The notes beneath the pieces were generated by a model. The model had not been told where the DNA came from, made no database searches, and worked only from the letters and a program-made list of their open reading frames with translations. A stretch of DNA of 64,000 nucleotides from contig CACZCQ010000004.1 in the NCBI GenBank assembly GCA_902779765.1, forward strand, positions 1 to 64,000. The letters are read 5' to 3'. This document shows positions 1 to 9,037 of the stretch, piece by piece. The position numbers and the translations under genes are program-made. How positions within the stretch are numbered: position 1 is the stretch's first letter; every line of letters begins with the position of its first letter. The DNA comes from an uncultured Bacteroidia bacterium (GTDB lineage: Bacteria; Bacteroidota; Bacteroidia; Bacteroidales; UBA932).

Positions 1-6
1 TTTCAG

Positions 7-2451
7 CTATTGCTTGAAGTTCTGGAAAGTCGTCCAGTTGCTGTTAGCCTCAGCCGTCGATTCCAGTTCATCGGGCAGATTGGTGAAAAGGTCCAGGCCT
101 GTCAATGATTCGATCCTGTCAACACTGACTGCGTGTGTCACGTAGTTATAATCACTGTCGGAACTGTCATATTCCTTGTGCTCGAACCAGAATGCGATGG
201 AAGACGCACTCGTCACCTTGCCGTTTTCCCACTTAACCTTCATTATAGCCTTCCAGTAATAATTAGGAACAGGCAAATTAGCTGGGGTAATATCGGTTGA
301 AGCAGCCTTAAGATACGTGATATCTTCATTACCTCCGACTGTCCTGTACACTGGTCCAGTCGCGACGTAAAGAGTATCGACCTTCCCCAACTCGTTCCTT
401 ACCGCTTTCTCAAGATTGCCCCAGACTGTTCCGTTGAACTTATTCTGAAGTTGCGGAGTCTGATTGGTAACATAATATGTCTGCTTGTTCATAAGGTCAT
501 CGGACTTACGGTCAGCATTCGGTACCTGATGTCCCCTGGAATACGCACTGTTACCATAGCTAGTCTGGTAACTGTTCTTCACGACATGGACCTGATAACT
601 TTCATCCAGGTCCAGATTGAAATACCAGCTGCTATGGCTGGCCGAACCGGATGTATGATCACTTGTCAATGGATACGCCACCCACATGGAAGCATACCAG
701 CTGTAGCTGTAATTATAGGAATAATTCCTCTCTTTACCTGAATAGAGGGCCTCTACGAAATCCTCATTCCCTGTCAGCGCCGGCAGTTCAAGCCATCCTT
801 GTGGCGCTTCCGGGACATATGCCTTCGCAGTAGTGAAGGATTTCACTTCACCGGTGAACTCCTTGTAGCGGTTCGAAGCCCTGTCCCAAACCTGCATCGT
901 CACCTGATAATAGTAGGTGGTCTCAGTTGAGAGTGATGTCAGGAGGGCCGAAATGGTTCCGGACTCCTGTGGAACGAAAGAATTGTCGTAGGCCATATTG
1001 GTAAGGGAAGAGGGATTAGTACCCCACTTGAAACCTACCTCCTGGGCGTTGAGCGGGCTCAGTTCGCTGAAGGTGGCATTCAATATAGCCGAAGCATTTG
1101 TAACCTTGGTTGCGTCCTTGGTAGTGAGAACCACCTGCGCAGGCCCGGTTATAGGTGCTGATTCCCCACCGACCCTCTTGTAGAGCTGGACAGCCTCCTG
1201 CTTTGATGAAGATGTATATGCACAGAAACGCGGATCTTGGGCGTTATACTGGATAATCCGTTGAGTATTTGCGAGATTCTTAATAATTGCATTTCCATCC
1301 GAATCCATCGAGAGTGTCCAGCGATAGTTGTCAGTGACTGACTCTGCAGTGGTGCTCATCAGGCTGTTCTTGCTCCCTGTATATCCCAGATAACCGCTAT
1401 TATTAAGGTCAAGTGTGTATCCGTTCCCGCTCTTGGCTATGGAGATATTGTATGCTTTGTAGTTATCCCAAGAGATTGTCTCATTGCTGATAATTACCTC
1501 GCCATGGGTACCTATATTGTCAGAGACTCCGGTCAGGACTTGACTACCTTCTTCATACACAATAAGATAATCTCCAGTCCAGTCCGTCGGGGCTGAAGTG
1601 ACCTTCTCATAGTTTGGAGACACCCACTCGAGTCCCTTCACGGTGCCGAGGTTCTTGATGGAACCGGACTCGAAGGCCGACTTCAAGGTTGCGGTCTTTA
1701 TGGCAGTGCATCCATCAGGATCGGTAAACTTCAGGGATATCTCACCACCGGCATTAGGAAGGACAACCATATAGTAAGTGCCATCCTCAAAGGAAGCCCC
1801 GTTGGCTTTGGCAAGGGTCACTGATTTAACCGTATTGCTTCCCGCGGCCGCGGTAGGAGTATCGCCATAGGTCACGACCACATCTCCGGCCAGAGGATAG
1901 GAAGAAGTCAACTCGACCGATGCAATCTTGTGTCCCCCGAGATTCGCCGAAGCGAGGGTGAACTTGGCAATGCTCATGACATTCACGAGCGAGAACTGGT
2001 CATAAGAATCCGCCTTTGCTGCAGAGATATTCATACCGTCCTCATAAGAGCCCGAAGTCGCCACCTGGGAGGAAGCGAGGGTCGTCTTGGCCGTCACGGT
2101 CGAACCACTCTTTGCGAAAGTCGTAGATCCTGAAAATGGCGACATCGCATAGAACTCCGTCGCCGTAGATGATACCTCTCCCGAGAAGGAGACGTTTGAG
2201 CCGGCCTCATCTGCCTTGAACTCCCGGTTCGCGCTGCCGTCATAGATGCTGATGGACTCACCCTTGGAGAATACGACCTTCTTCCCGTCCAGGGTCGTAC
2301 GGGTCTCTACCGTCCCGGCCTTGAAGGTTTTATGGACCAGGATCTCTTCCTTTGCAGGTTCGTCCTTTCCCACCTGCTCGAGTTCGACGACTGCGCAGCC
2401 AGCCATGAATGCCATGGTCGCCGGAATGAGGAATAATGCTAACTTTTTCAT
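7..2451 (-). CDS. Cys-lipoprotein with C-terminal DNA/RNA non-specific endonuclease (NucA/EndoG type)
   Basis: Predicted surface or periplasmic nuclease of 814 aa. An N-terminal lipoprotein signal ends in MAGC (Cys19). Residues about 40-290 resemble the fimbrillin-like N-termini of Bacteroidota lipoproteins. A middle beta-rich module (about 295-430) is also recognisable in the neighbouring lipoprotein at 2819-5284, and a fibronectin-like stretch follows. The last 250 residues carry the nuclease motif SRGHQVPNADR, with presumed catalytic His641, and the downstream NQTPQLQNKFN block typical of beta-beta-alpha-metal nucleases. An ATG at 2457 is possible, but the ATG at 2451 has a GGAGG seven bases upstream and starts directly at the signal peptide. 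It lies 16 bp after a 41-aa peptide gene and probably shares its transcript. Function as a scavenging nuclease is inferred from the family. Confidence 0.85.
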   Translation of the reverse strand: MKKLALFLIPATMAFMAGCAVVELEQVGKDEPAKEEILVHKTFKAGTVETRTTLDGKKVVFSKGESISIYDGSANREFKADEAGSNVSFSGEVSSTATEFYAMSPFSGSTTFAKSGSTVTAKTTLASSQVATSGSYEDGMNISAAKADSYDQFSLVNVMSIAKFTLASANLGGHKIASVELTSSYPLAGDVVVTYGDTPTAAAGSNTVKSVTLAKANGASFEDGTYYMVVLPNAGGEISLKFTDPDGCTAIKTATLKSAFESGSIKNLGTVKGLEWVSPNYEKVTSAPTDWTGDYLIVYEEGSQVLTGVSDNIGTHGEVIISNETISWDNYKAYNISIAKSGNGYTLDLNNSGYLGYTGSKNSLMSTTAESVTDNYRWTLSMDSDGNAIIKNLANTQRIIQYNAQDPRFCAYTSSSKQEAVQLYKRVGGESAPITGPAQVVLTTKDATKVTNASAILNATFSELSPLNAQEVGFKWGTNPSSLTNMAYDNSFVPQESGTISALLTSLSTETTYYYQVTMQVWDRASNRYKEFTGEVKSFTTAKAYVPEAPQGWLELPALTGNEDFVEALYSGKERNYSYNYSYSWYASMWVAYPLTSDHTSGSASHSSWYFNLDLDESYQVHVVKNSYQTSYGNSAYSRGHQVPNADRKSDDLMNKQTYYVTNQTPQLQNKFNGTVWGNLEKAVRNELGKVDTLYVATGPVYRTVGGNEDITYLKAASTDITPANLPVPNYYWKAIMKVKWENGKVTSASSIAFWFEHKEYDSSDSDYNYVTHAVSVDRIESLTGLDLFTNLPDELESTAEANSNWTTFQNFKQ

Positions 2452-2467
2452 CTTCATTCCTCCCCGG

Positions 2468-2593
2468 TTAGTTATTGAATATATCATCGTCATCCTCCTC
2501 GAACTCTCCTCCGCTGACGGTGAGTACATCCTGCATCGCCTTAAAGTACAACACCTCTGCTGAAGGTGTCTCGTAGGGCTGTTTCTTCTTCAT
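2468..2593 (-). CDS. Small acidic-tailed peptide, 41 aa, upstream of nuclease lipoprotein
   Basis: A complete ATG-to-TAA reading frame reads MKKKQPYETPSAEVL at its start and ends in an acidic tail (EFEEDDDDIFNN). Its stop is 16 bp before the lipoprotein start, so the two look co-transcribed. The head closely matches the peptide at 5301-5441: M-x-K-K-x-x-Y-E-[TA]-P-x-A-E. Two neighbouring genes sharing this motif and the same arrangement argue that it is real. Similar short proteins with a Lys-Lys start and a Y-x-x-P-x-x-E motif are common in Bacteroidota and generally have no known function. It has no signal peptide. It could be a precursor peptide, a leader that controls the downstream gene, or an acidic inhibitor of the nuclease; nothing here decides between these. 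Confidence 0.75.
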   Translation of the reverse strand: MKKKQPYETPSAEVLYFKAMQDVLTVSGGEFEEDDDDIFNN

Positions 2594-2818
2594 ATGCTAT
2601 TCGTTCACAATTTATTGTTGAGGGAAGCAATATCTTGCCCAAAATGCTCCCGTCTTGCCCTTTTCCAGTCTTCCGGTGTCATTCAGCCCCGGTTTTTGCT
2701 CCCTGGCCAACCATTGACGCCCCTTTCTTTAACAACATGGGCCCCGACTGGCCGGGGCCCATGAGAGTGATTAAATCATCGGGTGAGGAGCCTCTGAGGA
2801 TCCGCCCCCGAATCAGCT
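2594..2818. other. Spacer between two peptide-lipoprotein modules
   Basis: No further reading frame with coding character is visible. The part next to 2593 must hold the promoter and leader of the small-peptide operon on the minus strand, but I find no exact TAnnTTTG box. The distal part contains the strong hairpin at 2736-2763. Confidence 0.5.
2736..2763 (-). terminator. Strong GC hairpin, probable terminator of the 2819-5284 gene
   Basis: A perfect 10-bp stem (CATGGGCCCC / GGGGCCCATG) with an 8-base loop lies 55 bp past the stop of the upstream lipoprotein gene. The run after it on the minus strand (TTGTTAAAG) is only weakly T-rich, so termination efficiency is uncertain. Confidence 0.5.
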
Positions 2819-5284
2819 TCATTTGTTGTAAATAATCTCAATCGAATCAAACTGGAAATTCTTTCCACTTGCTAATGAGGAAATTCTGTATGGCGTATTC
2901 TCACTGTGTTCCGAAAGACTGAACACCATAGATTCACCCTTAACGGTATTTACAGCTGTGCTTACTGTTGCGCCTGCGGTAGTAAAGATGTTCACACTGA
3001 CGCCTGCCGCACAACCAGAACTATTCTTAACAGTTATGCTCTCGACATAATAGCCTTCTTTAGCAGGAATCTCAATATATGCTGAACTTGCAAATGATGT
3101 AGCTGTTTTGCCAAAGAACAAAGTCTTAGCCGAGCCATTAGTCATCATATAATATGCATTAGGCGCATTGATGATAATAGATTTCCCACCTATTGTGAAT
3201 TCAGTTGCACCACTAGTGGCAGTTCCAGTTTTATCCGGAAAATCAGAAGGATAATTGGCGATATTAGTGAAATCATAGGTGACAATTACCGAATTACCAC
3301 CGATACTCTTAAATGTCGCAGTAACAGTCACATTGCTGGCAGGCATGGTGAACTTGTTATTCGTCACTGTAACGACAGCATTATCGGCATCGACAACCGA
3401 CAATTCATCAAGCATATATCCAGAATTAGGAGTGACCGTAAGAGTAATCTCAGTCCCCTCAGTTGCAGTCGTAGAACTAACCGAGACGTTCCCATTCTGT
3501 GACTCTGAAACCGTAATGGTGTACTCTTCAACTGGTTCACCAGTTACTCCATTCAACGAATACAGATACGCTGCATTAGCTACTGTTTCCGGCGTATTAC
3601 GCTTGTAGTTCATCAACTTGCCATAAATAACCACCTCATCACCGACTTTAATGTCAGTCTGACCCGATTCATATTTCTTATTGCCGAGATAAAGGATACG
3701 GTAGCAATAGAACTCATTGACAGCAGTTCCATCGTCGGAAATATAGAAGGAAGCATTTCCAAAGGTTCCTCCTTCTGTATAAGTTCCTTTGCTTGCAATA
3801 CGGCTTATCTTGCCCTTTACATAGACATCCTCTGTTGCCTCATATTCAGTATTAGAAGTCCAAGTCAAATCCTTAACCTCATCAATTGCAGCCGCAACAT
3901 TGAAAGGATCTTCCTCTGTACCGCTACCAGCAGGTGCTACCACATCAGTATCTTCCGATACCCAAGAATAGGGATAGATGGTAACAGCATTCTCTCCAGA
4001 AGTATAACAAGAGAACAAACTGCTAGTAGCATTAAATCGCATATTATTGCGATTGCTGGATTTTTCAGCTATAATGGTATTTGTTCCATCGCCAACATTG
4101 GTGATCTCCCAGTAATAATCAGCAGTGGCTTCGGTCATTTCATCTGCTTTCAGTTGGTTAGTCTCCTTTGAAGCAGCCTTGAGATACAAACCATTGGCAT
4201 CTTGAATAGTATAGAAACCATTATAATCTCCCTCAGTGATTTTTGTAAATGTCATCTTGATAACATCGACATCAGTGGCTTTGATCGTCTTTTTGGAAAT
4301 ATCCATTTTAACGGGGAGAGCCTTAAGATTATTATTCCCGGATTCAAAAGCTTTGGCAGCAAATAAACCGTTATTATTCCCAGTAATAACCCATTCACCG
4401 GAAAAATCAGTATCAACAACCGGTTTCCCATAACCTTCAAGTTTCAATCCAAACGAGGAGAACTTGCCATTGGTGAAGTTGACGGTACCGAAGGATTTCA
4501 TATAGGTATACTTGTCAGTATAAACTCTGACAACCAGGTTATTACTTTGAGCAGGAATAGTGATGAAATAGACAGGGAATTCTCCTGTAGAACCCACAGC
4601 AATATCATCATATTTAAGAGTTATTACATTACCCTGACTCTGTCCAGCCATTGATGAACCATTATAATAACCGATCAGATTCTCGTCGGAAGTAATAACG
4701 ACTTTATTGACCTTCTCTCCCTCTACCATCTGCTTGAGAGTCATTTTATTGACAGTAACCGGGCGGTTAAAAATAAAAGTGCCTTCAATTTCTGTCTCAC
4801 CCTCAGGAATCTCTTCATCCTCGGAAACAAGGATGTCCGCCGTAGGATCAAAATTGTCTGCAAGAGGATTTTGGGTTGATTTTACCTTGGGTTTACGGGT
4901 ATCCTCACCTTCACTACCAGTCCATTCACTGGCAACGATAGCACGAAGAGTCGAACCCTCGGGAACGTCAGCCTTAATTGTGAGGACCTTCATATCGGAA
5001 GAGAACTCAAGAGTAGGATTCGGGACCTCCGTGAAATGCTCTTTATTTTCTGCGTCGGTAGTAACCTGAAGAAGTTTGAAATTATCCTTGTCCTCATCAG
5101 TCCATACGTATGACACAGACGTCGTACCTTCGACAGCTGCAGTCCTGGTCTCGCCAGCCTTCTCCGCCCTGAAAGTAACGGATACAAGATTATCAGAAGG
5201 ATCCTGGAAATCAGCTTCCTTCTGGCAGGAAGAAAGTGAGATGGCTGCAATAGCAGCAATTCCAAAATAGATAAGCTTTCTCAT
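2819..5284 (-). CDS. Large multidomain Cys-lipoprotein (fimbrillin-like N-terminus, OB-fold-like and bacterial-repeat modules)
   Basis: 821 aa. The start at 5284 follows an AGGAGG ribosome-binding site and begins a lipoprotein signal ending in LSSC (Cys20). In order I see a fimbrillin-like N-terminal region with the usual GETRT segment; a middle module ending NNMRFNATSSLFSCYTSG that parallels residues about 295-430 of the nuclease lipoprotein; an OB-fold-like segment (VYVKGKISRIASKG...); a bacterial-repeat module of the InlB/Flg_new type (SVSSTTATEGTEITLTVTP); and a C-terminal beta-sandwich-like domain. No catalytic motif is visible. It is probably displayed on the outer membrane for adhesion or binding. 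A 46-aa peptide gene ends 16 bp upstream, mirroring the arrangement at 7-2593. Confidence 0.75.
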   Translation of the reverse strand: MRKLIYFGIAAIAAISLSSCQKEADFQDPSDNLVSVTFRAEKAGETRTAAVEGTTSVSYVWTDEDKDNFKLLQVTTDAENKEHFTEVPNPTLEFSSDMKVLTIKADVPEGSTLRAIVASEWTGSEGEDTRKPKVKSTQNPLADNFDPTADILVSEDEEIPEGETEIEGTFIFNRPVTVNKMTLKQMVEGEKVNKVVITSDENLIGYYNGSSMAGQSQGNVITLKYDDIAVGSTGEFPVYFITIPAQSNNLVVRVYTDKYTYMKSFGTVNFTNGKFSSFGLKLEGYGKPVVDTDFSGEWVITGNNNGLFAAKAFESGNNNLKALPVKMDISKKTIKATDVDVIKMTFTKITEGDYNGFYTIQDANGLYLKAASKETNQLKADEMTEATADYYWEITNVGDGTNTIIAEKSSNRNNMRFNATSSLFSCYTSGENAVTIYPYSWVSEDTDVVAPAGSGTEEDPFNVAAAIDEVKDLTWTSNTEYEATEDVYVKGKISRIASKGTYTEGGTFGNASFYISDDGTAVNEFYCYRILYLGNKKYESGQTDIKVGDEVVIYGKLMNYKRNTPETVANAAYLYSLNGVTGEPVEEYTITVSESQNGNVSVSSTTATEGTEITLTVTPNSGYMLDELSVVDADNAVVTVTNNKFTMPASNVTVTATFKSIGGNSVIVTYDFTNIANYPSDFPDKTGTATSGATEFTIGGKSIIINAPNAYYMMTNGSAKTLFFGKTATSFASSAYIEIPAKEGYYVESITVKNSSGCAAGVSVNIFTTAGATVSTAVNTVKGESMVFSLSEHSENTPYRISSLASGKNFQFDSIEIIYNK

Positions 5285-5300
5285 TATTATTCCTCCTAAA

Positions 5301-5441
5301 TTAAAAATCACCTTGATCATCAACTTCATCATTCGGACCGGGACCTCCATTTACAGGACTATTGTTCTGCATCTGATTTGAATCGAGATTCAACTCGATC
5401 AGCTCCGCGTAGGGAGCTTCATAAAACATCTTCTTGTTCAT
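5301..5441 (-). CDS. Small acidic-tailed peptide, 46 aa, upstream of lipoprotein
   Basis: A complete ATG-to-TAA frame begins MNKKMFYEAPYAELIEL and ends NDEVDDQGDF. It shares the Lys-Lys, Y-E-x-P-x-A-E head and the acidic tail with the peptide at 2468-2593. The tail here also holds an NGGPGP segment. There is no signal peptide or transmembrane stretch. It sits 16 bp before the lipoprotein start and is separated from the kinase/peptidase/RRE/exporter operon only by the repeat-rich spacer at 5442-5935. That makes it a candidate substrate of the operon, which is inference only. Confidence 0.75.
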   Translation of the reverse strand: MNKKMFYEAPYAELIELNLDSNQMQNNSPVNGGPGPNDEVDDQGDF

Positions 5442-5504
5442 AATTCTGAATTTTGAATATTAATAATTAAACAAATTGCCTTTTTAAATGCCCTGGATTC
5501 CGTC

Positions 5505-5525
5505 TCTAATAGGTTCCCTATTAGA
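5505..5525. promoter_or_regulatory. Perfect inverted repeat TCTAATAG-N5-CTATTAGA
   Basis: The 8-bp arms are perfectly complementary around a 5-base centre, 64 bp upstream of the 46-aa peptide start. It could be an operator or a hairpin in the 5' leader. No binding protein can be assigned. Confidence 0.4.
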
Positions 5526-5713
5526 AGCAAACCAAAAATCGAGCAATTTTATAAAAAATAAGCGTCTTAAACAAATAAAATAATCCTCTTTGCAAAAGGT
5601 TTTGACTTATTGACAAAGAGGGAATTAGCGGGAATGCCCACGGGACCGCATAAGGGGGCGTTTTTTGCTGTCAACCGGTAACGAAATAAAATATCAACAA
5701 GGTTTTGAACCTG

Positions 5714-5734
5714 CCCCTTCGACAGGCTCAGGGA
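5714..5734. repeat. REP-like repeat, copy 1
   Basis: The sequence CCCTTCGACAGGCTCAGGGA sits in the spacer. It matches the copy at 5865 except for one base inside the shared core, and is imperfectly self-complementary (CCCT...AGGG). Confidence 0.5.
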
Positions 5735-5864
5735 GAGGGTATGGCTAAGGGGGCGGAGTAAAAGTCCGGGGAAAGTGATACTCCAAGGCCGGGGAAAGCG
5801 GCGGAATCCCGGCCGTGGGGTGTTAAAACGTACTCCGGGGCCGGGAAAACACAAGAAAACCCGG

Positions 5865-5886
5865 CCCTTCGACAAGCTCAGGGACC
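5865..5886. repeat. REP-like repeat, copy 2
   Basis: The sequence CCCTTCGACAAGCTCAGGGA is a near-identical second copy of the element at 5714, in the same orientation. Words of this kind recur in the intergenic DNA of many bacteria. No transposase gene is in the window. Confidence 0.5.
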
Positions 5887-5935
5887 GGGGATGGCACTAG
5901 GGACCGGTTGGTGAGCCGGTCGAACCACAGGGGCT

Positions 5936-7324
5936 TTATTTCACCTTGATCTTCAGGCACCAGATGTGCTCGCAGGGGAGCTTGCGGCGAAGAGATTCGG
6001 GGATGGTCACAACCACACCCTTGCCGTCGGGTGCGGCCTTCCACTTCAGAGTCTGCTTGGAGCCTAGCATGGTCACACCTCGCGATGAGACGGGTACAAA
6101 TGACGGGATAGAAACCTGGGACGGAATCTCGGCCGAAGCCTCATCCTCAGGGACATAGTATGCATACACATAATCCCCTTTCGCAGTATAATAGACCTGG
6201 CCGTCCTGGTAAGGAGCCACGGCCTTGGTGGCGTAAACACCCTCGGAATTGACCTGCATCCAGTCACCTATCTCATGGAGCCTTTCATAGGCCGTTTCCT
6301 CAAGCGTACCGTCCGGACGGGGGCCGACATTGAGAAGGAAGTTTCCGCCACGGGATATGATCTGAACGAGCATGGTCAGGATGGTGGCGGTGGACTTGTA
6401 CTCGAGATCGGGCCTGTATGACCAGCTGTAAGTCATTGTAACACAGGATTCCCAAGGATAGTCCAAAGCCTTTTCGGGGATGGTCTGTTCGGGAGTCTGG
6501 TAGTTCTCGTAGATCGAGCGTTCTCCCCTCGCGACCATGATCGTTCCGGGTTGGTTGCCTCTTACTACCTTAGCGAAGCGCTCCCAGTCGTATTTGGCTT
6601 CCTTGCTGTCATCAGTCACAGGCATGTCGTACCACATCAGCATTAGGTCGCCATATTCACCGGAAGTTAGCTCACCCAGCTGGGCAGCGATATAATCCTG
6701 GAAAGCAGCCCATTTCTCCGGATGGTTCGCGGCCGTGTAATTCGCCCTGGTGCTCTTAGGAGGGAATTTCCTCCACCAGAAATCGTCATTGTGCCAGTCG
6801 GGCATCGAGAAATATACACCGGCCTTTATATCGCGGGCACGGAAAGCATTGAAGACCTCCTTAGAAATATTTGCACGTGGATCGGAGTGGAAAGCACAGC
6901 CTTCATCGGTCACCTTGTAGTCGGTCTGATGGGTGTCGAACATGCAGAAACCGTCGTGGTGCTTGGTGGTGAATACGACATATTTCATACCCGCGTATTT
7001 TGCCGCGTCAGCCCATTTGCCAGGGTCGAATTCAGTAGGATTGAAGGTATCCTTGAGGTGCTCATATGCCTGCAGATATTCGAAATATGACATATTCCTC
7101 TCCGTCCTTGCCCTGTACTGCCAACTGATGTCGTCCGGAGCCAGGGACCAGGATTCGATGACCCCCCACTGGCTGTATGCACCCCAGTGGATGAACATAC
7201 CGAACTTGAGGTCCTGCCACTCGGCAAGGTTGGCCTTTACGTCCTCCTCGACAGGAGGGATGTACTGTGCGAACGAGTTCAGCGATATGAATATCGCCGC
7301 AAGGATGATGGTTGTCTTTTTCAT
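5936..7324 (-). CDS. Secreted alpha-L-fucosidase, GH29
   Basis: 462 aa with a Sec signal peptide (cleavage near NSFAQ, residue 20). It hydrolyses terminal alpha-L-fucose from glycans, presumably in the periplasm. Family hallmarks include FGMFIHWG near residue 41, TTKHHDGF near 119, and GDLMLMWYD, whose Asp233 is the expected nucleophile. Length fits compact GH29 enzymes without a large C-terminal domain. The gene begins 28 bp after the ABC exporter stop on the same strand, so it appears to be the last gene of the kinase-peptidase-RRE-ABC operon rather than part of a SusCD locus. That is an odd home for a fucosidase. Confidence 0.92.
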   Translation of the reverse strand: MKKTTIILAAIFISLNSFAQYIPPVEEDVKANLAEWQDLKFGMFIHWGAYSQWGVIESWSLAPDDISWQYRARTERNMSYFEYLQAYEHLKDTFNPTEFDPGKWADAAKYAGMKYVVFTTKHHDGFCMFDTHQTDYKVTDEGCAFHSDPRANISKEVFNAFRARDIKAGVYFSMPDWHNDDFWWRKFPPKSTRANYTAANHPEKWAAFQDYIAAQLGELTSGEYGDLMLMWYDMPVTDDSKEAKYDWERFAKVVRGNQPGTIMVARGERSIYENYQTPEQTIPEKALDYPWESCVTMTYSWSYRPDLEYKSTATILTMLVQIISRGGNFLLNVGPRPDGTLEETAYERLHEIGDWMQVNSEGVYATKAVAPYQDGQVYYTAKGDYVYAYYVPEDEASAEIPSQVSIPSFVPVSSRGVTMLGSKQTLKWKAAPDGKGVVVTIPESLRRKLPCEHIWCLKIKVK

Positions 7325-7352
7325 TACTATCGTGTTATTAATCAGTATCTGT

Positions 7353-9020
7353 TCAGCACTCCGACAGGTTCACGACATCGTCGGCGATGCGAATCGCAGC
7401 GGGACGGTGCGAGATGAACACAATGGTCTTGGAGCCTGCCAGGTTCGTATGGATGCTGTCCAGTAGACGTTCCTCGGTCTCCGTGTCAAGGGCGGAGGTA
7501 GCCTCGTCCAGGATCATTACCCCTCCCCTGTGCAGGAGGGCACGGGCAATGGCTATCCTCTGGCACTGGCCTTCAGACAGACCGGTCCCGCTCTCCCCGC
7601 AGACGGTATCCAACCCGTCAGGAAGGTCGAGCACGAATTCAGCCGCTGAAACCTTCAGGGCCTTGATTATCTGGTCATCGGTCGCATCTTCATTTACCAG
7701 CAGCATATTCTCACGGATCGTTCCGCTCATCAGGCTGTTGCCCTGGGGAACGTAGGTGAAATTGCACCGTGTATCGACGTCTGCCGAATGAGCCCGGTTT
7801 CCCTGGCCATAGAGGCTTACAGTACCCGATGATGGCTTAAGAAGACCGAGCATCAGGCGCGTCAGGGTACTCTTTCCAACTCCCGTGGGACCTGCGATGA
7901 CGGTCAGGCTGCCGGGCTTGAAATCGTAGGAGAAGTGATTGAGAATCAGACGCCCCTGCCCTTCGGCATGATCAGGAGCAGGGTTAGTGTACGCAAACGA
8001 TACATCGTTGACCTTTATTCCGGGAGCACCCTCATAAAGTACGTCACCATGATATTTCTCGACCTTGAGGTCCTCGAGTTCAAGCAAGCGTTCGACGGAT
8101 GTCAGGGCCTTGATGAAGGCCGGGATCTGGCTCCCAAGACCGGCTATAGGTCTCTGGACCTGGCTTACCAGCTGCAGGAAGGCGGTCATCATACCGTAGG
8201 TCACTGCCCCGGACTTAATACCGAATATGCCCCAAAGGAAGGCGGCGGCATAGCCGCCCATGAATCCCAGGCTCATGAAACCGCGGGCCACCGCGTTGTA
8301 ATTCAGCCGGGTAACTGTCAGCTTCATCACGCGGTTCTGGAGACCGTCGAGCCGCGAGACTATGTTGCCCACACCGAAAAGCGTAAGCACCAGCACACGG
8401 TTCTGGAGATTCTCCTGTTCCAGCTGCTGGACCTCGCTGTCTATCTTACGGATGTCCGATGTCAACTCACGGATCTTTCCGAAATACATCTTCGAACCGA
8501 TCACCGCCGCAGCCATAAGGATAATCAGCACCCATAGCAGAGACGGAGCCATCGTCAGCAGGTATACGGATGCTGCCACCAGTTGGCAGACAGTTATGAT
8601 CACTTCCGGGAAACTGCTGCAGATCAAGTCGGTAAGGACACGGATATCCTCTTCCAGGCGGTTGATGGTATCTCCGGACCTGAAAGCCTCACGTCCGTTC
8701 CAACGGGAATTCAGGACATGGGCGAACAAGCCAAGCCTGAGCTGGTTCCTGGTCTTTATGGAATTATATGCACCCCAATAGTTTGAGGAGAGACCGCATA
8801 TGATCTGGACCAGGATGATGCCGATCATGATGAAGACATGTGTCTTGAGGTCGGCATCGCTTACACCTGTGGCGATATCCACCAGGCGCTTGCAGATCCA
8901 AACGAAGGACAGGGAGGCCCAGATACGCACCAGGCCGATGAGGATCGTAACCAGATCCCTGCCCAGCACGGGCTTCGACATACGCCAAAGGCCCTTCATA
9001 CATGTCTTGAAATCCTTCAT
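7353..9020 (-). CDS. ABC exporter half-transporter (fused permease and ATPase)
   Basis: 555 aa. A type I exporter membrane domain with about six helices (residues 15-300) precedes a nucleotide-binding domain with Walker A GPTGVGKST (377-385), a VPQGN Q-loop, an LSEGQCQR signature and a Walker B/D-loop (MILDEATSALD). There is no N-terminal C39 peptidase domain, so leader removal would have to be done by another protein. The gene begins 17 bp after the PqqD-like gene. Together with the upstream RRE, peptidase and kinase genes this suggests export of a modified peptide or lipid-like product. The transport direction follows from the family; the cargo is unknown. Confidence 0.9.
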   Translation of the reverse strand: MKDFKTCMKGLWRMSKPVLGRDLVTILIGLVRIWASLSFVWICKRLVDIATGVSDADLKTHVFIMIGIILVQIICGLSSNYWGAYNSIKTRNQLRLGLFAHVLNSRWNGREAFRSGDTINRLEEDIRVLTDLICSSFPEVIITVCQLVAASVYLLTMAPSLLWVLIILMAAAVIGSKMYFGKIRELTSDIRKIDSEVQQLEQENLQNRVLVLTLFGVGNIVSRLDGLQNRVMKLTVTRLNYNAVARGFMSLGFMGGYAAAFLWGIFGIKSGAVTYGMMTAFLQLVSQVQRPIAGLGSQIPAFIKALTSVERLLELEDLKVEKYHGDVLYEGAPGIKVNDVSFAYTNPAPDHAEGQGRLILNHFSYDFKPGSLTVIAGPTGVGKSTLTRLMLGLLKPSSGTVSLYGQGNRAHSADVDTRCNFTYVPQGNSLMSGTIRENMLLVNEDATDDQIIKALKVSAAEFVLDLPDGLDTVCGESGTGLSEGQCQRIAIARALLHRGGVMILDEATSALDTETEERLLDSIHTNLAGSKTIVFISHRPAAIRIADDVVNLSEC

Positions 9021-9037
9021 TCCGGAAAGCGATAGGC

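Larger units (their letters stand above)
5442..5935. other. Repeat-rich intergenic spacer
   Basis: No convincing gene is present in this 494-bp stretch. The side nearest 5441 is A+T-rich and should contain the promoter and leader of the peptide-lipoprotein operon. The remainder is G+C-rich with repeated CCGGGGAAAG-like words near 5766, 5791 and 5837 and two copies of a 20-bp REP-like sequence at 5714 and 5865. Short reading frames through it look like chance products. Confidence 0.6.
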
